Below, piece after piece: positions 15,046-22,960 of a DNA stretch of 26,174 nt. The DNA is taken from the NCBI GenBank assembly GCA_036500145.1, contig DASYCO010000044.1:1-26174 (forward strand). Direction: 5' to 3'. The stretch is from CAMAVH01 sp036500145 (GTDB lineage Bacteria; Pseudomonadota; Alphaproteobacteria; SMXQ01). The position numbers and the translations under genes are program-made. The notes under the pieces are model-generated. The model ran no database searches, was not told the DNA's origin, and saw only the letters and a program-made list of their open reading frames with translations. The first letter of the stretch is position 1, and every line of letters begins with the position of its first letter.

Positions 15046-16440
15046 ATGGCAGAGACCCCGAATCCGCCGCACGGCGTCAACAGCTTCGCCGCGCGCGACA
15101 TCGCCTCAGTGCTGCATCCCTACACGAACCTGGAAGCGCACGAGAAGACGGGCCCGCTGGTCATCACCGGCGGCGACGGCGTGCATGTGATCGACGACGC
15201 CGGCAACCGCTACATCGAGGCGATGGCCGGCCTGTGGTGCGCCAGCCTCGGCTTCAGCGAGCGCCGCCTCGCCGAGGCGGCCATGACGCAGATGACCAAG
15301 CTACCCTACTACCACCTGTTCGGCGGCAAGTCGCACGACCGCGCCATCGAGCTGGCGGAGACGCTGCTCGCCATGGCGCCGGTGCCCATGTCGCACGTCT
15401 TCTTCGCCAATTCGGGCTCCGAGGCGGTCGACACGGCGATCAAGTTCGTCTGGTACTACAACAACGCTCTCGGCCGCACGGCCAAGAAGAAGATCATCAG
15501 CCGCCAGAAGGGCTACCACGGCGTCACCGTCGCCTCGGCGAGCCTGACGGCGCTGCCCGCCAACCACCGCAGCTTCGACCTGCCGCGCGAGGGCTTCTAC
15601 GCGACCGACTGCCCGCACTACTACCGCTACGGCCTGCCAGGCGAGAGCGAGGAGCAGTTCGCCGACCGCCTCGTCGCCAATCTCGAGGCGCAGATCCTGC
15701 GCGAAGGGCCGGAGACCGTCGCCGCATTCATCGCCGAGCCGGTGCAGGGCGCCGGCGGCGTCATCGTACCGCCGCGCACCTACTTCCAGAAGATCCAGGC
15801 GCTGCTGCGCCGCTATGACATCCTGTTCATCGTCGACGAGGTCATCACCGGCTTCGGCCGCACCGGCAACATGTTCGGCACCACCACCTTCGACCTGCAA
15901 CCCGACATGATCACGCTCGCCAAGGCGCTGTCGTCCGGCTACATGCCGATTTCGGCCATCATGATCAACCGCAAGCTCTACGACGCCTTCAAGTCCGAGA
16001 GCGGCAAGATCGGCACCTTCGGCCACGGCTTCACCTATTCGGCCCATCCGGTGCCCGCCGCCGTCGCGCTGGAGACCCTGCGCATCTACAAGGAGCGCGA
16101 CATCCTCGCCCACGTGCGCGAGGTCGCTCCCCTGCTGCAAGACGGCCTGCGCGGCTTCGCCGACCATCCGCTGGTCGGCGAGGTCCGCGGTGTCGGGCTC
16201 GTGGCCGGCGTCGAGCTGGTCGCCGACAAGGCCGCCAAGACGCCCTTCGAGCCCTACGGCAAGGCCGGCGCGACGGTGATCCGCCACGCCCAGGCCAAGG
16301 GGCTCATCGCGCGGTCGCTCGGCGACACCATCGCCTTCTCGCCGCCCCTCGTCATTCAGGCGGTCGAGATCGCCGCCGTCCTCGACCGCTTCGGCGCGGC
16401 GCTCGACGGCGCCCAGAAGGAGCTGGCCGCTGGCGGCTGA
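15046..16440 (+). CDS. Class III PLP-dependent aminotransferase (omega-amino acid/putrescine:pyruvate type)
   Basis: A 464-residue cytoplasmic enzyme. Start 'MAETPNPPHG' was chosen because a GAGGA ribosome site lies upstream and 'HPYTNLEAHEKTGPLVITGG' then falls at the family's usual distance. The frame is open upstream through manC in another frame, which is not coding. Motifs: 'AMAGLWCASLGFSE', 'FFANSGSEAVDTAIKFVWYY' (PLP phosphate region), 'GYHGVTVASASLT', 'EPVQGAGGV', 'FIVDEVITGFGRTG' and the Schiff-base lysine K293 in 'MITLAKALSSGYMPISA'. The family transfers amino groups from beta-alanine, GABA, putrescine or similar omega-amines to pyruvate. The exact donor cannot be assigned. The flanking genes give no pathway hint. 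It lies 134 bp after manC and 180 bp before hemA. Confidence 0.92.
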   Translation: MAETPNPPHGVNSFAARDIASVLHPYTNLEAHEKTGPLVITGGDGVHVIDDAGNRYIEAMAGLWCASLGFSERRLAEAAMTQMTKLPYYHLFGGKSHDRAIELAETLLAMAPVPMSHVFFANSGSEAVDTAIKFVWYYNNALGRTAKKKIISRQKGYHGVTVASASLTALPANHRSFDLPREGFYATDCPHYYRYGLPGESEEQFADRLVANLEAQILREGPETVAAFIAEPVQGAGGVIVPPRTYFQKIQALLRRYDILFIVDEVITGFGRTGNMFGTTTFDLQPDMITLAKALSSGYMPISAIMINRKLYDAFKSESGKIGTFGHGFTYSAHPVPAAVALETLRIYKERDILAHVREVAPLLQDGLRGFADHPLVGEVRGVGLVAGVELVADKAAKTPFEPYGKAGATVIRHAQAKGLIARSLGDTIAFSPPLVIQAVEIAAVLDRFGAALDGAQKELAAGG

Positions 16441-16620
16441 TCCTCGCCGCTGATCCCAAAACCGCGTTTCCTCAGGGTAACCCAAGGCTTTGGCGAGGAA
16501 ATCCGGTTCCGCCGCCCCGGCCGACAGGGTGGCGGCGGGCCGCCTGCCCTGCTAATATTTCCCCTGCCGCACCGCCTAGCCGTCCGGCTCCCCTCAAGCG
16601 ACCCTGAGCGTACCGCCGCC
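16441..16620 (+). promoter_or_regulatory. hemA upstream region with -10 element and competing stems
   Basis: TGC-TAATAT (16550-16558) is a plausible extended -10 located 62 bp before the hemA ATG. Closer to the aminotransferase stop, TCCTCGCC (16441-16448) and TTCCTC (16468-16473) can each pair with GGCGAGGAA (16492-16500), giving mutually exclusive stems. No T-tract terminator and no strong Shine-Dalgarno before hemA are visible. Confidence 0.4.
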
Positions 16621-17832
16621 ATGGATTACGATTCCTTCTTCGCCGATGCGATCGCCCGGCTGAAAGCCGAAGGACGCTACCGCGTTTTCGCCGACCTCGA
16701 GCGCCGCGCCGGCGCCTTCCCCAATGCCCGCTTCCACAGCGACGCCGCCAAGGGCGACGTCGTCGTCTGGTGCAGCAACGACTACCTCGGCATGGGCCAG
16801 CATCCCGTCGTGCTCGACGCGATGATCGAGGCCGTGAAGGCCTGCGGCGGCGGCGCCGGCGGCACGCGCAACATCTCCGGCACCAACCACTACCATGTGC
16901 TGCTCGAGCGCGAGCTTGCCGACCTGCACGGCAAGGAAGCGGCCCTGATCTTCACCTCGGGCTACGTCTCGAACGAGGCGACGCTGAGCACGCTCGCGCG
17001 CCTGCTGCCCGGCTGCATCGTCTTCTCCGACGCGCTCAACCACGCCTCGATGATCCAGGGCATCAAGCATTCGGGCGCCGAGAAGCGCATCTTCCGCCAC
17101 AACGACGTCGCCCACCTGGAACAGCTGCTGCGCGCCGCCGATCCCAAGGCGCCGAAGCTGATCGCCTTCGAATCCGTCTATTCGATGGACGGCGACGTGG
17201 CCCCCATCGCCGCCATCTGCGACGTCGCCGACAAGTACGGCGCCATGACCTACATCGACGAAGTCCACGCCGTCGGCATGTACGGGCCGCGCGGCGGCGG
17301 CATCGCCGACCGCGAAGGGCTGTCGCACCGCCTGACCGTGATCGAGGGCACCCTCGCCAAGGCCATCGGCGCGCATGGCGGCTACATCGCCGCCAGCGAC
17401 GCGCTGATCGACGTGGTGCGCAGCTTCGCGCCCGGCTTCATCTTCACCTCCTCCATGCCGCCCTCCGTCGCGGCCGGCGCCTGGGCCAGCATCCGCCATC
17501 TCAAGGCCAGCAGCGCCGAGCGCGACAGCCAGCAGGAGCGCGCCGAACGGCTGAAGCGCCAGCTCGCCGAAGCCGGCCTGCCTGTCATGCCGTCGGAAAG
17601 CCACATCGTGCCGGTGCTGGTCGGCGACGCGCGCCTCTGCAAGCTCGCCTGCGACGAGCTGCTCGAGCGCCACAACATCTACATCCAGCCGATCAACTAT
17701 CCGACGGTGCCGCGAGGCAGCGAGCGCCTGCGCATCACGCCGACGCCGCAGCATTCCGACGAGATGATGGACCGCCTCGTCGCGGCCCTCGCCGAAGTCT
17801 GGGCCCGCCTCGACATCCGTCGCGCGGCATAG
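16621..17832 (+). CDS. hemA: 5-aminolevulinate synthase
   Basis: A 403-residue enzyme that condenses glycine and succinyl-CoA to 5-aminolevulinate, the first committed step of haem and corrinoid synthesis in alphaproteobacteria (Shemin route), in the cytoplasm with PLP. Motifs: 'VVWCSNDYLGMGQHP', 'GGGAGGTRNISGTNHYH', 'LIFTSGYVSNEATLSTL', 'DALNHASMIQGI', 'FESVYSMDGD', 'YIDEVHAVGMYGPRG' (D213, H216) and the PLP lysine K247 in 'EGTLAKAIGAHGGYI'. Length matches Rhodobacter-type enzymes. The related enzymes KBL and AONS are less likely given 'NISGTNHYHVLLE' and the N-terminal 'DSFFADAIARLKAEGRYR'. It leads a rightward run with the next gene only 19 bp away. Confidence 0.96.
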   Translation: MDYDSFFADAIARLKAEGRYRVFADLERRAGAFPNARFHSDAAKGDVVVWCSNDYLGMGQHPVVLDAMIEAVKACGGGAGGTRNISGTNHYHVLLERELADLHGKEAALIFTSGYVSNEATLSTLARLLPGCIVFSDALNHASMIQGIKHSGAEKRIFRHNDVAHLEQLLRAADPKAPKLIAFESVYSMDGDVAPIAAICDVADKYGAMTYIDEVHAVGMYGPRGGGIADREGLSHRLTVIEGTLAKAIGAHGGYIAASDALIDVVRSFAPGFIFTSSMPPSVAAGAWASIRHLKASSAERDSQQERAERLKRQLAEAGLPVMPSESHIVPVLVGDARLCKLACDELLERHNIYIQPINYPTVPRGSERLRITPTPQHSDEMMDRLVAALAEVWARLDIRRAA

Positions 17833-17851
17833 CGAAAGGATAGGCCAGGAG

Positions 17852-18415
17852 ATGTTCCCCGATCATTCCCTGATGCCTCGCGAAGCGCTCCGGCTGGCCG
17901 CCCTCGGCATGCTCGCCGAGACGCCGACGGACTACGGCGCCCTCGCCCGCGGCGTGCGCGCCTTCGTCAGCCACATCATGGGCCCCTCGCCCGAAGCCAT
18001 GGGCGCCTCGCTCGAGCTGCTGCGCTACGAGGGCCTCGCCAGCCAGCAGGCGACGGACAATGGCGGCGAGCCGCTGCTCGCCATCACAGCGCAGGGCCGC
18101 GCCGAATTCGACGCTTTGATGCAGGCGACCGTGCGCTCGCCGTTCAACGACCTCAACAAGCTCGTCGTGGCGCTGAAGATGCGCTTCCTGCCGCTGCTCG
18201 CTCCCGTAGCGCAGGTCGAGCAGGCCGACCTGCTGGCCGAAGCCTGCCGCTCCGAGCTGGCCCGCCTCGTGGCCCTGCGCGAGCAGCATAGCCCCGCATC
18301 GCCGCTCGACGCCTTCGCCGACTGGCTCGACCACGACATCGCCCAGGCCAAGGACCGCCTCGGCTGGTTCGAGAATCTCGGCCGGCGCCTCGGCGATCCA
18401 TCCGGCGCCGCATAG
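17852..18415 (+). CDS. PadR-like winged-helix protein
   Basis: A 187-residue protein. The N-terminal half reads like a winged helix ('EALRLAALGMLAETPTDYGAL', given here as about 20-residue pieces: 'EALRLAALGMLAE', 'DYGALARGVRAF', then 'SLELLRYEGLASQ'), followed by 'LLAITAQGRAEFDALM', the wing plus 'T-x-x-G-R-x-E' typical of PadR/MarR-like regulators. The C-terminal part (about 90-180) is helical with 'DLNKLVVALKMRFLPLL' and 'ACRSELARLVALREQ', resembling the PadR C-terminal dimerisation domain. It sits 19 bp after hemA, so it may regulate hemA or neighbours, but no operator can be assigned. DNA binding is inferred from the fold pattern only. Confidence 0.65.
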   Translation: MFPDHSLMPREALRLAALGMLAETPTDYGALARGVRAFVSHIMGPSPEAMGASLELLRYEGLASQQATDNGGEPLLAITAQGRAEFDALMQATVRSPFNDLNKLVVALKMRFLPLLAPVAQVEQADLLAEACRSELARLVALREQHSPASPLDAFADWLDHDIAQAKDRLGWFENLGRRLGDPSGAA

Positions 18416-18418
18416 ACC

Positions 18419-19153
18419 ATGCGCCTCAGCCGCATCGCCTCTCTCGTCGCGGTGCTGGCCTTCTCGGGCCCGGTCTGGGCCTTTCCCGCTGCCGCCGCCG
18501 ACACGCCGGTCGACCTCGAGCTGGTGCTGACCGCCGACGTCTCGCGCAGCATCGATGCCGCCGAATTCCAGCTGCAGCGCCAGGGCTACGCCCAGGCCTT
18601 CCGCGACAAGCGCGTGATCGACGCCATTCGCGGCGGCAGCTTCCAGCGCATCGCCGTGACCTTCGTTGAATGGACCGGCATCGACATGCAGAAAGTCATC
18701 ATCGACTGGACCCTGGTCGACGGCCCCACCAGCGCCGAAGCCTTCGCCGAGCAGCTGATCGAGATTCCGCGCACCTTCTACTTCGGCGGCGGCACCGCCG
18801 TCGGCGAAGCGCTGTTCCACGCAACCACCCTGTTCGCCGGCAACGGCTTCGAGAGCGAGCGCCACGTCGTCGACATCTCCGGCGACGGCCGCGTCAACCG
18901 CGGCCGTCCCGCAAGCCAGGGCCGCGACTATGCCGTCTCTCAAGGCATCGTCATCAACGGCCTGCCGATTCTCGGAACGGAACCAGGCCTGGACGTTTAT
19001 TATGAGCGCCAGGTCGTCGGCGGTCCGGGCGGATTTTCGGTGCCGGCGGAAGGCTTCGAGGACTTCGCCGACGCCGTGCTGCACAAGCTGATCCGCGAGA
19101 TCGCCGCGGCAAGGCCCGTCACCGACACTGCCCTGGCCGCCCGGCCGGATTGA
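18419..19153 (+). CDS. DUF1194 family secreted VWA-like protein
   Basis: A 244-residue protein beginning three bases after the previous stop. Residues 1 to about 27 form a signal peptide ending 'PAAAA' before 'DTPVDLEL'. The mature part is a von Willebrand A-like DUF1194 domain: 'LVLTADVSRSIDAAEFQLQR' with metal-site residues D40-x-S42-x-S44, then 'AVTFVEWTG', 'GGGTAVGEAL', 'VVDISGDGRVN' and 'GIVINGLPILG'. It ends with a FADA/helical tail. It should be periplasmic or surface-exposed and might bind metal or protein partners. No function is established for the family. It is the second VWA-type protein in the window, unrelated in architecture to the TadG-like one. Confidence 0.88.
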   Translation: MRLSRIASLVAVLAFSGPVWAFPAAAADTPVDLELVLTADVSRSIDAAEFQLQRQGYAQAFRDKRVIDAIRGGSFQRIAVTFVEWTGIDMQKVIIDWTLVDGPTSAEAFAEQLIEIPRTFYFGGGTAVGEALFHATTLFAGNGFESERHVVDISGDGRVNRGRPASQGRDYAVSQGIVINGLPILGTEPGLDVYYERQVVGGPGGFSVPAEGFEDFADAVLHKLIREIAAARPVTDTALAARPD

Positions 19154-19187
19154 TCCTTTCCCCCACGCTCATGTCAGGAGTTCGTCC

Positions 19188-19787
19188 ATGAAGCTTTACT
19201 ACAGCCCCGGCGCCTGCTCGCTCTCGCCGCACATCGTCCTCTGCGAAGCAGGCTTCCCGCACGAGATGGTCAAGGTCGACCTGAAGTCCAAGAAGACGGA
19301 AAGCGGCGCCGACTACGCCGCCGTCAACCCGAAGGGCTACGTGCCGGCGCTGGAGCTGGACGACGGCACCGTGCTGACCGAAGGCCCCGCCATCGTGCAG
19401 TACCTCGCCGACAAGGCGCCGGCCAGCAACCTCGCGCCGGCCAACGGCAGCATCGAGCGCTACCGCCTGCAGGAATGGCTGGGCTTCATCGGCACGGAGC
19501 TGCACAAGCAGTTCAGCAACCTGTTCAACCCGAACATGCCGGACGCCATCAAGGCCGCGACCAAGGAAAAGATCGTCGGCCGCTTCGCCCTCGTCGAGAA
19601 GAAGCTCGGCAGCCACGACTACCTGATGGGCAAGCACTTCACGGCGGCCGACGCCTACATGTTCGTCGTCATGCGCTGGGCCAAGAAGTTCGAGGTCGCC
19701 CTGCCCGCCGCGCTGGAGAAATACTTCGACCGCATCGCGGCGCGGCCCAAGGTGCAGCAGGCCCTCCAGATGGAAGGGCTCGCCTAA
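19188..19787 (+). CDS. gstA: Glutathione S-transferase (bacterial beta class)
   Basis: A 199-residue cytoplasmic enzyme. The N-terminal thioredoxin-like domain begins 'MKLYYSPGACSLSPHIVL', with the beta-class Cys10. 'PKGYVPALELDDG' carries the cis-Pro, and 'LTEGPAIVQYLAD' carries the Glu-Gly glutathione-binding pair. A helical C-terminal domain with 'FTAADAYMFVVMRWA' follows. It conjugates or otherwise uses glutathione in detoxification; the physiological substrate is unknown. A CAGGAG ribosome site lies upstream of the ATG. It lies 34 bp after the DUF1194 gene and is the last gene of the hemA run. The following SDR gene is convergent, four bases away. Confidence 0.93.
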   Translation: MKLYYSPGACSLSPHIVLCEAGFPHEMVKVDLKSKKTESGADYAAVNPKGYVPALELDDGTVLTEGPAIVQYLADKAPASNLAPANGSIERYRLQEWLGFIGTELHKQFSNLFNPNMPDAIKAATKEKIVGRFALVEKKLGSHDYLMGKHFTAADAYMFVVMRWAKKFEVALPAALEKYFDRIAARPKVQQALQMEGLA

Positions 19788-19791
19788 GTCC

Positions 19792-20553
19792 TCAGTAGAG
19801 GTGCTGGCCGCCGGTGACGAAGATCTCCGCGCCGCTGACGTAAGCCGCGTCGGCGGAGCAGAGGAACAGGATCACCGAGGCCACGTCGTCAGGCTTGCCG
19901 AGTCGCTTCAGCGGAATCCGCGGAAGGAGCGACTCGGTCGCCGGCGACAGCATCACCGTCTCGATCTCGCCCGGAGCCACGGCGTTCACGCGCACGCCGA
20001 GCTCGGCGAACTCCGCCGCCATCTCGCGCGTCAGCGACGACAGCGCCGCCTTGGAGATGCTGTAGGCCGATCCCGCGAAGGGATGGATCGCATGGCCGGC
20101 GATTGAGGTCACGTTGACCACCGCGCCATTGCCCTTGTGCAGGGCGCTCGCCAGCCCGCGCGACAGGCGCAGCGGCGCGAACAGGTTCAGTTCGAACACT
20201 TCCCGCCAGGCCCCGAGATCGCCGTTCAGCACGCCGAGCCGCTCCTGGTAGGGCGTCTTGGGCGACACGCCGGCGTTGTTGACCAGGGCCTGCAGCGGCC
20301 CGCCGTCCAGTAGCGCCATGGCCTTGTCGATGAAGGCCGCCTGCTCGTCCGGCTCGGCGAGGTCGGCGGAAATATGCGCATGCCAGTTGGGGTCGCGCCG
20401 GCAATCGTCGGGCACCTCCTCACGCGAGCAGGTGATGACGCGCCAGCCCGCCTCGCTGAAGCGCTTGACGGTGGCATGGCCGATGCCGCGACTCGCCCCG
20501 GTCAAAATGACCGTGGGCAAGGCGGCTGCAGCAGAATCGTCAGGTGAACTCAT
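19792..20553 (-). CDS. Short-chain dehydrogenase/reductase
   Basis: A 253-residue classical SDR. The cofactor motif TGASRGIG is at 18-25, NNAG at 92-95, the catalytic triad S150, Y164 and K168 ('AYSISKAAL'), then 'RVNAVAPGEIET'. The C-terminus is 'YVSGAEIFVTGGQHLY'. It is likely an NAD(P)H-dependent oxidoreductase of the FabG-like group. The substrate cannot be assigned, and it is not fabG by context. A short acidic/Ala-rich N-terminus precedes the Rossmann fold. No clear ribosome site is seen before this ATG. It follows the second usp gene on the same strand by 58 bp, with a hairpin between them, and may be co-transcribed. Confidence 0.9.
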   Translation of the reverse strand: MSSPDDSAAAALPTVILTGASRGIGHATVKRFSEAGWRVITCSREEVPDDCRRDPNWHAHISADLAEPDEQAAFIDKAMALLDGGPLQALVNNAGVSPKTPYQERLGVLNGDLGAWREVFELNLFAPLRLSRGLASALHKGNGAVVNVTSIAGHAIHPFAGSAYSISKAALSSLTREMAAEFAELGVRVNAVAPGEIETVMLSPATESLLPRIPLKRLGKPDDVASVILFLCSADAAYVSGAEIFVTGGQHLY

Positions 20554-20565
20554 GCGCTGACGTTA

Positions 20566-20582
20566 GCGAAGGTCGCCTTCGC
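20566..20582. repeat. Hairpin between usp and SDR genes
   Basis: GCGAAGG (20566-20572) and CCTTCGC (20576-20582) form a perfect 7-bp stem with a three-base loop in the 58-bp gap between two leftward genes. No T run follows, so it is more likely a processing or leader hairpin than a terminator. Confidence 0.4.
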
Positions 20583-20611
20583 AATCCAGCGCGTTGAGAG
20601 CCGTTCGCAAT

Positions 20612-21475
20612 TTAGTGAGCCATCAGCACCGGCAGGCCGGCGTTGGCCACCACATGCTTGGTGACGCCGCCGAGGATCATCTCGCGCACGCGGCTGTGGC
20701 TGTAGGCGCCCATGACCAGCATGTCGGCGCCGGCCTTGTCGGCGGCGGACAGGAGCGCCGGGCCAATGTCGCCCTTCGTGCGGCTGCTCTCGACCTTGGC
20801 GCGCACGCCGTGCCAGGCGAGATAGGCCTGGATCTGCGTCAGGCGCTGATCCTCGTCGTTCTCGGCGACGGACAGGATGGTGACCTTGCGCGCCGTCTCG
20901 ATGAAGGGCATGGCGGCGCTGATGGCGCGCGACGCCTCGGCGTTGGCCTTCCAGGCGATGGCGATGCTGCTGCCAATCTTGGCCGGCGCCTTGGGCGGCA
21001 CGACCAGGATGGGACGGCCCGTCTCCATCAGGCCGGCTTCGAGCGAGAGCTTGGCCATCAAATCCTGGTCGTTGAGCGCGCGCGCCACGACGACCAGGTC
21101 GGTCAGGCGGCCGTAGGACTGCAGCCAGCGGTCTTCGTAGCCGATCTCTTCGCGCCACGCGGCGGACGCGCCGCCGGGGGCCGGCGCGCGCTCGGCGATG
21201 ACGACGCTGCCGGTGCGGCAGGCGGCGTCGAACAGCTTGCGGGCGGACTGCGCGTTCTTGGCGCTGCGCTCGATGGTCGACTTGATCACCTTCTCGATCA
21301 TCGCGCCGGACACCGCTTCGCCGACATAGTCGACGACCGCCGCGCGCGGATCGGGGCGCACATGCAGCACGTCGACGTGGGCGTCGAACTGCTTGGCGAC
21401 GAGGAAGGCGGCCTTGAGGGTGTTCTTTCCAGTCTGGGCGTCGGCAATCGGAGCAAGGATCGTCTTGATACTCAT
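20612..21475 (-). CDS. Tandem universal stress protein (UspA family), second copy
   Basis: A 287-residue protein with two Usp domains, starting 'MSIKTILAPIADAQTG' and ending 'GADMLVMGAYSHSRVREMIL', 'GGVTKHVVANAGLPVLMAH'. It is related to the other tandem Usp in this window: both end 'MGA-[YF]-x-[HR]-[SA]-R-x-REMILGG-[VM]-T'. The ATP-loop second glycine is Ser here (MGAYS), which may weaken nucleotide binding. A strong AGGAGA ribosome site precedes the ATG. A promoter with TTGATC/TCTAAT lies about 60 bp upstream. The next gene downstream is the SDR. The cytoplasmic stress role is inferred from the family. Confidence 0.93.
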   Translation of the reverse strand: MSIKTILAPIADAQTGKNTLKAAFLVAKQFDAHVDVLHVRPDPRAAVVDYVGEAVSGAMIEKVIKSTIERSAKNAQSARKLFDAACRTGSVVIAERAPAPGGASAAWREEIGYEDRWLQSYGRLTDLVVVARALNDQDLMAKLSLEAGLMETGRPILVVPPKAPAKIGSSIAIAWKANAEASRAISAAMPFIETARKVTILSVAENDEDQRLTQIQAYLAWHGVRAKVESSRTKGDIGPALLSAADKAGADMLVMGAYSHSRVREMILGGVTKHVVANAGLPVLMAH

Positions 21476-21532
21476 TTCTGTCTCCTGTTCACGCCATGGG
21501 ACATGGCGGACGTGCCATGAGAAAACGCAGCG

Positions 21533-21560
21533 ATTAGATCAGAGTTCCCTTGAAGATCAA
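21533..21560 (-). promoter_or_regulatory. Promoter of the second usp gene
   Basis: On the minus strand TTGATC (21560-21555) and TCTAAT (21538-21533) are separated by 16 bp, matching -35 and -10 consensus at 4/6 and 5/6. The predicted start site is near 21526, giving a leader of about 50 bases before the ATG at 21475. The gap 21476-21591 also holds GCCATG-GGA-CATGGC at 21493-21507. Confidence 0.5.
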
Positions 21561-21591
21561 TGCTTTCCGGCTCGTTGGCACCCCGCCATGG

Positions 21592-22209
21592 TCACGGATA
21601 GAGGCGGCCGGCGCGCCAGCCCCCGTTGTCGCCAAGACCACCGGCGCGGGCGAAGGTGATGCGCTCGTGCAGGCGGAAGGGTCGGTCGAGCCAGAACTCG
21701 AAACTCTCCGGCGTCACGCGGAAGCCCGACCAGTGCGGCGGGCGCGGCACCGGCTTGCCCTGGAACTGCGCCGTGTAGTTCGCCATGCGGCGCTCCAGCT
21801 CAAAGCGCTCCGCCATCGGCTGGGACTGCAGCGAGGCCCAGGCGCCGACCTGGCTGTCGCGCGCCCGCGAGTTGAAATAGGCGTCCGCCTCGGCAGGCGT
21901 CACCTCGGTGATCGGCCCTTCGATGCGGACCTGACGGCGGAGCGACTTCCAATGGAAGAGCAAGGCGGCCCAGCCGTTCGCCGTCAGCTCGTGACCCTTG
22001 CGGCTGTCAAAGTTCGTGTAGAAGACGAACCCCCGGGCATCGACGTCCTTGAGCAGCACCATGCGGACCGAGGGCCGTCCGGCGGCGGTCGCCGTCGCCA
22101 CGGCCATGGCGTTGGGGTCGTTCGCCTCGCTGGCCTTCGCCTCGGCGAACCAGGCGTCGAACAGGGCGAAGGGGTCGGAATTCTCCAGCTCGGACGTGGG
22201 CGCGGACAT
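21592..22209 (-). CDS. pdxH: Pyridoxamine 5'-phosphate oxidase
   Basis: A 205-residue FMN enzyme that oxidises pyridoxine/pyridoxamine 5'-phosphate to PLP, in the cytoplasm as a dimer. Motifs: 'FDAWFAEAKASEANDPNAM' near the N-terminus, 'RPSVRMVLLKDVDARGFVFY' and 'TNFDSRKG' (FMN phosphate site), 'LFHWKSLRRQVRIEG', 'SRARDSQVGAWAS' and the C-terminal 'WRAGRLYP', where the R-L-x-P end is the conserved substrate-contact terminus. Length is normal. It is divergent from the lipoprotein gene across about 174 bp, and PLP is used by HemA and the aminotransferase in this same window. A weak -10-like TGCTAAAGC lies at 22257-22249 on the minus strand. Confidence 0.96.
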   Translation of the reverse strand: MSAPTSELENSDPFALFDAWFAEAKASEANDPNAMAVATATAAGRPSVRMVLLKDVDARGFVFYTNFDSRKGHELTANGWAALLFHWKSLRRQVRIEGPITEVTPAEADAYFNSRARDSQVGAWASLQSQPMAERFELERRMANYTAQFQGKPVPRPPHWSGFRVTPESFEFWLDRPFRLHERITFARAGGLGDNGGWRAGRLYP

Positions 22210-22285
22210 GGGGCGGAACCAATGCGAAATGGCAGACGTTAACGCTTTGCTTTAGCACGACTTCAGCCCTTTTTTCGCCGCAAAT

Positions 22286-22294
22286 TGCTATTAT
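22286..22294 (+). promoter_or_regulatory. Extended -10 for the lipoprotein gene
   Basis: TGC-TATTAT (hexamer at 22289-22294) is a close match to an extended -10 and lies in the divergent pdxH/lipoprotein gap, roughly 90 bp before the chosen ATG. A T tract (22270-22275) lies upstream instead of a clear -35. The GC-rich leader after it contains GGTCACCCCGATAGGCTGTGACC, a split GGTCAC / GTGACC pair (22338-22359). Confidence 0.45.
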
Positions 22295-22383
22295 CTGTCC
22301 GTGTAGCTGGGGCGGCGCGTGCCGGCTCCGGGGGGCGGTCACCCCGATAGGCTGTGACCATCGGATTTCACAAGGTGAGGCCA

Positions 22384-22908
22384 ATGAGCTTTCCCGACAT
22401 CCAACTCGAAAAGAAGACCGGCATGACCAAGACCTTCATCACCGTTTCCATGGCCGCCCTGATGGGCCTGTCCGTCGTCGCCTGCGACAGCATGGGCGGC
22501 CCGAAGCAGACCGGCGGCGCCCTCTTGGGCGGCATCGGCGGCGCCGTGGCCGGCGCGCAGTTCGGCCAGGGCTCGGGCCAGATCGCGGCCGCCGCGGTCG
22601 GCACCCTGCTCGGCGCCCTGGTCGGCAGCGAAGTCGGCCGCTCGCTCGACAAGGCCGACATGACCTACGCCAACCAGGCCAACCAGCAGGCCCAGAGCGC
22701 CCCGATCGGCCAGAACATCCAGTGGAGCAATCCGCAGAGCGGCAACTACGGCACCATCACGCCTGTCCGCGAAGGCACCGACAGCTCGACCGGCGCCTAT
22801 TGCCGCGAATTCCAGCAGACCGTGACGATCGGCGGCAAGGCCGAGAGCGCCTACGGCACCGCCTGCCGCCAGCCGGACGGCACTTGGAAGGTCGTCGACC
22901 AGCGCTAA
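22384..22908 (+). CDS. Glycine-zipper outer-membrane lipoprotein (17 kDa surface antigen type)
   Basis: A protein of 174 residues from the chosen ATG. A lipoprotein signal peptide ends in the lipobox 'VVAC' (C34). A glycine-zipper segment 'GALLGGIGGAVAGAQFG' to 'VGTLLGALVGSEVGRSLD' follows (about 45-88). The C-terminal domain with 'SGNYGTITPVREG', 'AYCREFQQTVTIGG' and 'GTACRQPDGTWKVV' matches the Rickettsia 17 kDa antigen family. It would be lipid-anchored in the outer membrane; the function is structural or unknown. AAGGTGAGG lies just upstream of 22384. The ATG at 22423 gives a more standard signal peptide (Cys21) but a weaker ribosome site, so the start is uncertain. A strong terminator follows. 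Confidence 0.88.
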   Translation: MSFPDIQLEKKTGMTKTFITVSMAALMGLSVVACDSMGGPKQTGGALLGGIGGAVAGAQFGQGSGQIAAAAVGTLLGALVGSEVGRSLDKADMTYANQANQQAQSAPIGQNIQWSNPQSGNYGTITPVREGTDSSTGAYCREFQQTVTIGGKAESAYGTACRQPDGTWKVVDQR

Positions 22909-22960
22909 ATATTAAGAGCTTCTGCGGCCATCTGCCGGCGCAGGCCGGCGATTGGATGCG

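Noticed and set aside
15301..16485. 394-codon open frame on the minus strand across the aminotransferase gene
   Set aside because: Shadow of a clear class III aminotransferase; composition is biased and no domain is visible.
17735..19084. 449-codon open frame on the minus strand across the PadR-like and DUF1194 genes
   Set aside because: Antisense to two supported genes with motifs and signal peptide; no motif in the shadow.
21550..21560. TTGA..ATCAA resembling an FNR/FixK box near the second usp promoter
   Set aside because: The half-sites are separated by only two bases (TTGA-AG-ATCAA), not the TTGAT-N4-ATCAA spacing; the ATCAA is better read as part of the -35 on the minus strand.
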